A stretch of DNA of 10,361 nucleotides from assembly GCA_902463875.1 (NCBI GenBank), contig CABQHR010000050.1, positions 1-10,361 of the forward strand, written 5' to 3'. Under the pieces are notes generated by a model. The model saw only the letters and a program-made list of their open reading frames with translations, did no database searches and was not told the DNA's origin. Of the stretch, positions 7,207-10,361 are shown piece after piece; position 1 is the stretch's first letter, and each line of letters starts with the position of its first letter. Source of the DNA: an uncultured Collinsella sp. GTDB taxonomy: Bacteria; Actinomycetota; Coriobacteriia; Coriobacteriales; Coriobacteriaceae. A program made the position numbers and the translations under genes.

Positions 7207-9177
7207 ATGGCGAGTGCCAAGCAGAACCGCATCAACCGCATGATCGACGTGCTCGAAAACAGCAGCTCATGGGTATCCTCCTCGATGCTTGCCGGCCTTT
7301 TAGGCGCAAGCGAGCGAAGCATCCGCAATTATGTTGCAGAGGTCAACGAAACCGGTACCCGGCATATTGAATCGTCTAAAGAGGGCTATCGCCTTGCCGC
7401 GACGGCACCGGCCACCGCCAGCGCTGCCGCAAGTCCTCGCGAGAACGTCGATGCCATCCCCGCGAGTGCGGACACCAGACGCGACTTTACCATCTCCCGC
7501 CTTGTCAACGCATGCGGTGGACTCTCCGTCTTTGATATCTCCGATGAGCTCTTTATCAGCGAGAGCACGTTTCAGAGCTCCGTGATGCCACAGGTGCGCG
7601 CGCTCGTGCGACAATTTGGCCTCAATGTCGAGACGCACGACTACCGTATGACGCTTACGGGGCGCGAGGCCGACAAGCGCAAGCTTCTCGGCCATATAGC
7701 CACCCACAATTCCTATGGATACTTCACCTCGACCAAGACGCTCGAGAACATGTTTCCCGGCTTTGACGTGCAGGCGACCCTCTCGAGCTTGGTCGAGATC
7801 TGTCAGCGCTCGGACCTGTTTATCAACGACTACGCACTCTCCAACCTGCTTATGCACCTGCTGGTGATCATCATCAGGCTCACCTCGAACAACGAGCTCA
7901 GCGAGGTAGACGGCGTCATCGACGGAGACGGCCTAGTGGAGCAGCTCGGGCAGCGCGAGCAGATCACGCACTGCGCCCAGCGCATCGCCGCCTACTTTGA
8001 GAAGCAGTTTGGCTGCGCGATTCCGCGCACCGATTTTCAGCAGATCCTGCTGCTTTTGGCGCTTTCCGTCGAGCGTTGCGATTTTGGCGACCTCAACCGC
8101 GAGGAGCTCGCGGGCATCATCGACCGCGATTTTGTGGACATGGTCCTGGGAATTCTCGACGAGTGCGGCGAGCGCTACAACCTACCACGCTTTATCGACG
8201 AGCCTATGCGCCTGCAGCTCGTCCTGCATATGTTTAACGCCTACCAGCGCGCTATCTACCACGTAAGCTACCCCAACCCGCTCGCCGCGCAGATCAAAAG
8301 CGAGTACGCACCGGTCTACGACATGGCGGTCTATATCGCCCACCGCTTTTCGACCGCCATGGATGTTGAGGTGGGCGAGAACGAAATCGCATTTATCGCC
8401 TTTCACATCGGCGCCTATTTTGAGAAGTTCTCTGCACCCGATGGCGCCATCACCTGCACGGTGATTATCGAGGAGTACCACGATTTTGCACGCAGGCTCG
8501 TCGACGACCTCAAGGCCGAGTTTGGCGACGACATAAGTGTTGTTGCCGTGATGAGTTGCGATAACTACTTGGCCGATCCTCCCGAGTGCGACGTGGTGGT
8601 CACCACGATCGACGTGCCGGTTTGCGGCGGCAGCACCAAAATCTTGATCGGACCCATCCTCACTAAGCAAAACGTGCGAAAGATCCGCGACCGGCTTTGC
8701 GCCATTCAAGAGCGGCGGCGGCGCCTCTATGCCCAGGGCCTTTTGGGGCGTCTGCTGCAGCCGGGGCTGTTTATACGCAACGTGGACGCAGACGACGCTA
8801 CAAGCTGCATCGACCGAATGGGGAAACTTTTGGCCGCTCAGGGGCTCGCAACGCCCGAGTATATCGCTGACGTGCATCTGCGTGAGAGCGTCTCGTCGAC
8901 GGCGTTTACCGACAGCCTTGCCATACCCCACGCGATCTCGGTGTATCCCGAGCGTTCGTTTATCGCCGTGGCCCACAATGACGCCCCGATTCCCTGGGGA
9001 CGCCACGACGTGCGGTTTGTGCTGCTCATAGGCATCGCGCAGGAGGACATGGGGCTCTTTAGAGATGTGCTCGACCTGATTATTGAGGTGTTCTCCTCGG
9101 TAGAGACAACGATGAGGCTCATGCAGACCGACACATTCGAGGAGTTTCTGGCTGCGTTTACGCACGACATCGGATAG
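7207..9177 (+). CDS. LicR/MtlR-type PRD transcriptional activator with EIIB-like and EIIA domains
   Basis: 656 aa, close to B. subtilis LicR (about 640 aa), which activates the licBCAH beta-glucoside operon. Domain order: N-terminal HTH (about 5-45), second Mga-like HTH (about 92-150), PRD1 (about 190-295), PRD2 (about 305-408), EIIB-like domain (about 415-500) and a fructose/mannitol-type EIIA domain (about 515-655). Likely phosphorylation residues are His217 in PRD1, His341 (LVLHMFN) and His400 (IAFHIGAYF) in PRD2, and His575 (LAIPHA) in EIIA. The second PRD1 position reads ALSVE with Ser287 instead of His, and the EIIB-like domain starts CTVIIEEYHDFARRL without an obvious catalytic Cys loop. 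It is divergent from the PTS operon and most likely activates it according to PTS phosphorylation. Confidence 0.92.
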   Translation: MASAKQNRINRMIDVLENSSSWVSSSMLAGLLGASERSIRNYVAEVNETGTRHIESSKEGYRLAATAPATASAAASPRENVDAIPASADTRRDFTISRLVNACGGLSVFDISDELFISESTFQSSVMPQVRALVRQFGLNVETHDYRMTLTGREADKRKLLGHIATHNSYGYFTSTKTLENMFPGFDVQATLSSLVEICQRSDLFINDYALSNLLMHLLVIIIRLTSNNELSEVDGVIDGDGLVEQLGQREQITHCAQRIAAYFEKQFGCAIPRTDFQQILLLLALSVERCDFGDLNREELAGIIDRDFVDMVLGILDECGERYNLPRFIDEPMRLQLVLHMFNAYQRAIYHVSYPNPLAAQIKSEYAPVYDMAVYIAHRFSTAMDVEVGENEIAFIAFHIGAYFEKFSAPDGAITCTVIIEEYHDFARRLVDDLKAEFGDDISVVAVMSCDNYLADPPECDVVVTTIDVPVCGGSTKILIGPILTKQNVRKIRDRLCAIQERRRRLYAQGLLGRLLQPGLFIRNVDADDATSCIDRMGKLLAAQGLATPEYIADVHLRESVSSTAFTDSLAIPHAISVYPERSFIAVAHNDAPIPWGRHDVRFVLLIGIAQEDMGLFRDVLDLIIEVFSSVETTMRLMQTDTFEEFLAAFTHDIG

Positions 9178-9179
9178 AA

Positions 9180-9236
9180 GGCTCGACCCGCATCCTCGAC
9201 ATGCTTGTGGAAGAACAGCTGCCGAGGATTTGCTAA
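9180..9236 (+). pseudogene. Orphan copy of the hypE 3' end (18 codons plus stop)
   Basis: Starting two bases after the regulator stop, the + strand encodes GSTRILDMLVEEQLPRIC and TAA, the same as the hypE C-terminus except for one Gly-to-Glu change. It matches 2216-2272 at 51 of 57 bases without gaps. Upstream of 9180 no hypE similarity remains; downstream of the stop, about 25 bases may still align weakly with the sequence after hypE. With no start codon of its own in hypE context, it is a remnant, not a gene. Five of six differences are silent third-position changes. It is the right end of a direct repeat flanking the beta-glucoside locus and may be the original chromosomal end of hypE before insertion, or a tail carried in by the incoming DNA. 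Confidence 0.88.
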
Positions 9237-9363
9237 CGGCACATTCCCGCGGCCGGTGCGATGCAGCTCGATATCCCTTGAAGATGTTCAGATTCCAGAC
9301 ACGCCCGGCACGCATGCCCAGTATCATGGGGTGCGTTTTACAACTCAAGCGGCAGGAGCACCC

Positions 9364-10032
9364 ATGGCAGCAGCTTTTTCCCATGTGATCTTTGACCTGG
9401 ACGGCACCATTCTCAACACGCTCGAGGACCTGGCGGCCGCCGGCAACCATACCTGCAAGACGCACGGCTGGCCCACGTTTGCCGTGGACGAGTACCGCTA
9501 CAAGGTGGGAAACGGCATGCTCAAGCTAGTTGAGCGCTTTATGCCCGCCGAGTATGCGGGCGACAGCCGTATGTTTGAGCAGACGCTTGCCGAGTTTAGG
9601 GCTTATTACGGCGAGCACAAGGAAGACCACACCGCACCGTACGCCGGCACGATCGAGATGCTCGACCGCCTGCGCGCCGCGGGCGTGCAGCTTGCCGTAC
9701 TCACCAACAAGGACCACGTCTCGGCCGCTCCGCTTATCGAGAAGTATTTTGGTTCCGAGCGCTTTGCGCTGGTCCAGGGCCGTGTCGACGCTTTTCCGTC
9801 CAAGCCCGAAGCGCCCGTCACGCTGCATGTGATGGAGGAGCTAGGCGCCGATCCGGCAACCACACTCTATGTAGGCGATTCCAATGTCGATATCCTGACC
9901 GGTCACAACGCCGGCCTTAAGAGTGCAGGCGTCAGCTGGGGCTTCCGCGGCCGCGCAGAGCTGGAGTCCGCCGGCGCCGACTACGTGGTGGACACCCAAG
10001 ACGAGCTCGCGGCGCTGATCCTGGGCGAGTAG
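9364..10032 (+). CDS. HAD-superfamily phosphatase, phosphoglycolate-phosphatase-like
   Basis: 222 aa, typical for Gph/PGMB-type HAD subfamily IA hydrolases. Motif I is FDLDGT with nucleophile Asp11 and acid/base Asp13; motif II is VLTNK with Thr114; motif III is Lys147 in PSKPEAP; motif IV is YVGDSNVDILTG with Asp172 and Asp176. The cap domain between motifs I and II is helical (about residues 17-85). The substrate is not decided by the sequence: phosphoglycolate, another small phosphate ester, or pyrophosphate are possible. The start is ATG 9364 because AGGAG (9354-9358) is five bases before it; the in-frame extension to 9205 would run out of the hypE remnant. The 127-bp region in front shows no convincing promoter. 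If the hypE remnant is original, this gene once lay directly behind hypE. Confidence 0.9.
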   Translation: MAAAFSHVIFDLDGTILNTLEDLAAAGNHTCKTHGWPTFAVDEYRYKVGNGMLKLVERFMPAEYAGDSRMFEQTLAEFRAYYGEHKEDHTAPYAGTIEMLDRLRAAGVQLAVLTNKDHVSAAPLIEKYFGSERFALVQGRVDAFPSKPEAPVTLHVMEELGADPATTLYVGDSNVDILTGHNAGLKSAGVSWGFRGRAELESAGADYVVDTQDELAALILGE

Positions 10033-10072
10033 CGGGGCTGTCGCTCAACACGGCTGCGTAGATTCTGTCGCG

Positions 10073-10259
10073 CGGAAAGCGCATCCCGTTTTGGAGCTCC
10101 TGAATGGGATGCGCTTTCCGTTTGAGGCACGTCGGGGAAACGGCATCCCGTTTCGGAGCATTATTCCGGGTCGCGCTTTCCGCAACCCAACCCATCCGGA
10201 AACCGCGACCCGGAATTCGGCCAAAAACCGGGCCGCGGTTTCCCGACCACCCGATGCAA
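10073..10259. repeat. Three tandem 62-bp hairpin units downstream of the HAD gene
   Basis: Units begin exactly 62 bp apart at 10074, 10136 and 10198. Each has a left arm starting GGAAA and a right arm ending TTTCC, at 46 bp from end to end, plus a 16-bp spacer. Unit 1 forms a perfect 15-bp stem (10073-10087 with 10106-10120). Unit 3 pairs at 15 of 16 positions (10198-10213 with 10228-10243). Unit 2 pairs less well within itself (10 of 14), but its right arm matches the left arm of unit 3 at 15 of 16. The first hairpin is 41 bp after the HAD stop and may also serve as its terminator. This resembles REP/BIME-type intergenic palindromes. Confidence 0.8.
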
Positions 10260-10281
10260 CGCCAATGCACCAACCGCGCCC

Positions 10282-10331
10282 AAGGAGTGTCCCCAACTGC
10301 CGGCAGAAAAGGAACGTCCCCAAGTGCCGCC
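10282..10331. repeat. Two short direct repeats, 27-bp period, at the right edge
   Basis: 10282-10304 and 10309-10331 match at 19 of 23 positions, sharing AAGGA, GTCCCCAA and TGCCG. They lie in a gene-free stretch (10033 to the window end, 329 bp) otherwise holding only the 62-bp hairpin units. From memory, such 'ggaacgtcccc' strings are common intergenic repeats in gut Actinomycetota and Firmicutes and may be tied to REP-associated transposases; no such transposase is in the window. Confidence 0.6.
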
Positions 10332-10361
10332 CCAATGACTACCATGGCAACGCCGCAGGTA

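Noticed and set aside
9205..9363. N-terminal extension of the HAD phosphatase to 9205
   Set aside because: It lies in a different frame over the hypE remnant, has no ribosome site, and the family begins just before FDLDGT, matching ATG 9364.
8182..9465. 427-codon minus-strand open frame opposite the regulator
   Set aside because: Antisense to the EIIB-like and EIIA domains and runs through the hypE remnant; no domain or start signal.
7051..10259. CRISPR array at either repeat cluster
   Set aside because: Only three units each, no unique spacers of uniform length between identical repeats, and no cas genes. The units are contiguous repeats or diverged hairpins.

Overview
The window looks like a piece of a high-GC Actinomycetota gut bacterium, most likely a Coriobacteriia such as Collinsella. 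That call is inferred from GC-rich third codon positions, the lac/cel-type PTS gene set, and the short 'ggaacgtcccc'-type intergenic repeats at the right end. No 16S or other taxonomic marker is present, so the genus is a guess.

Left region (1-2272, + strand): the end of hypC, then complete hypD and hypE. These are [NiFe]-hydrogenase maturation genes that build and attach the Fe(CN)2CO ligands. hypC and hypD overlap by one base; hypE follows after 48 bp. A perfect 18-bp-stem hairpin (2330-2371) separates this operon from the convergent one.

Middle region (2395-9177): a beta-glucoside uptake locus. On the minus strand, read from a shared intergenic control region at about 6905-7206, the order is EIIB, EIIC, EIIA (lactose/cellobiose PTS family), a GH1 6-phospho-beta-glucosidase, an HPr phosphocarrier, and an unrecognised small membrane protein. 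Divergently on the + strand is a LicR/MtlR-type activator (two HTH, two PRD, EIIB-like and EIIA domains). The sugar is phosphorylated during import by HPr -> EIIA -> EIIB -> EIIC, then split by the GH1 enzyme. The activator presumably reads the phosphorylation state of the same PTS chain. Three 27-29-bp direct repeats lie just upstream of a candidate EIIB-operon promoter and are the best candidates for activator sites.

Right region (9178-10361): immediately after the activator is a second copy of the last 18 codons plus stop of hypE (9180-9236). It is followed by an HAD phosphatase gene (9364-10032) and a repeat-rich gene-free stretch: three tandem 62-bp hairpin units and a pair of 27-bp-spaced short repeats.

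The most striking observation is that the whole beta-glucoside locus sits between two direct copies of the hypE 3' end. This suggests the roughly 7-kb cassette was inserted at the end of hypE, possibly in a strain where hypE once directly preceded the HAD gene. No integrase or transposase is visible in the window.
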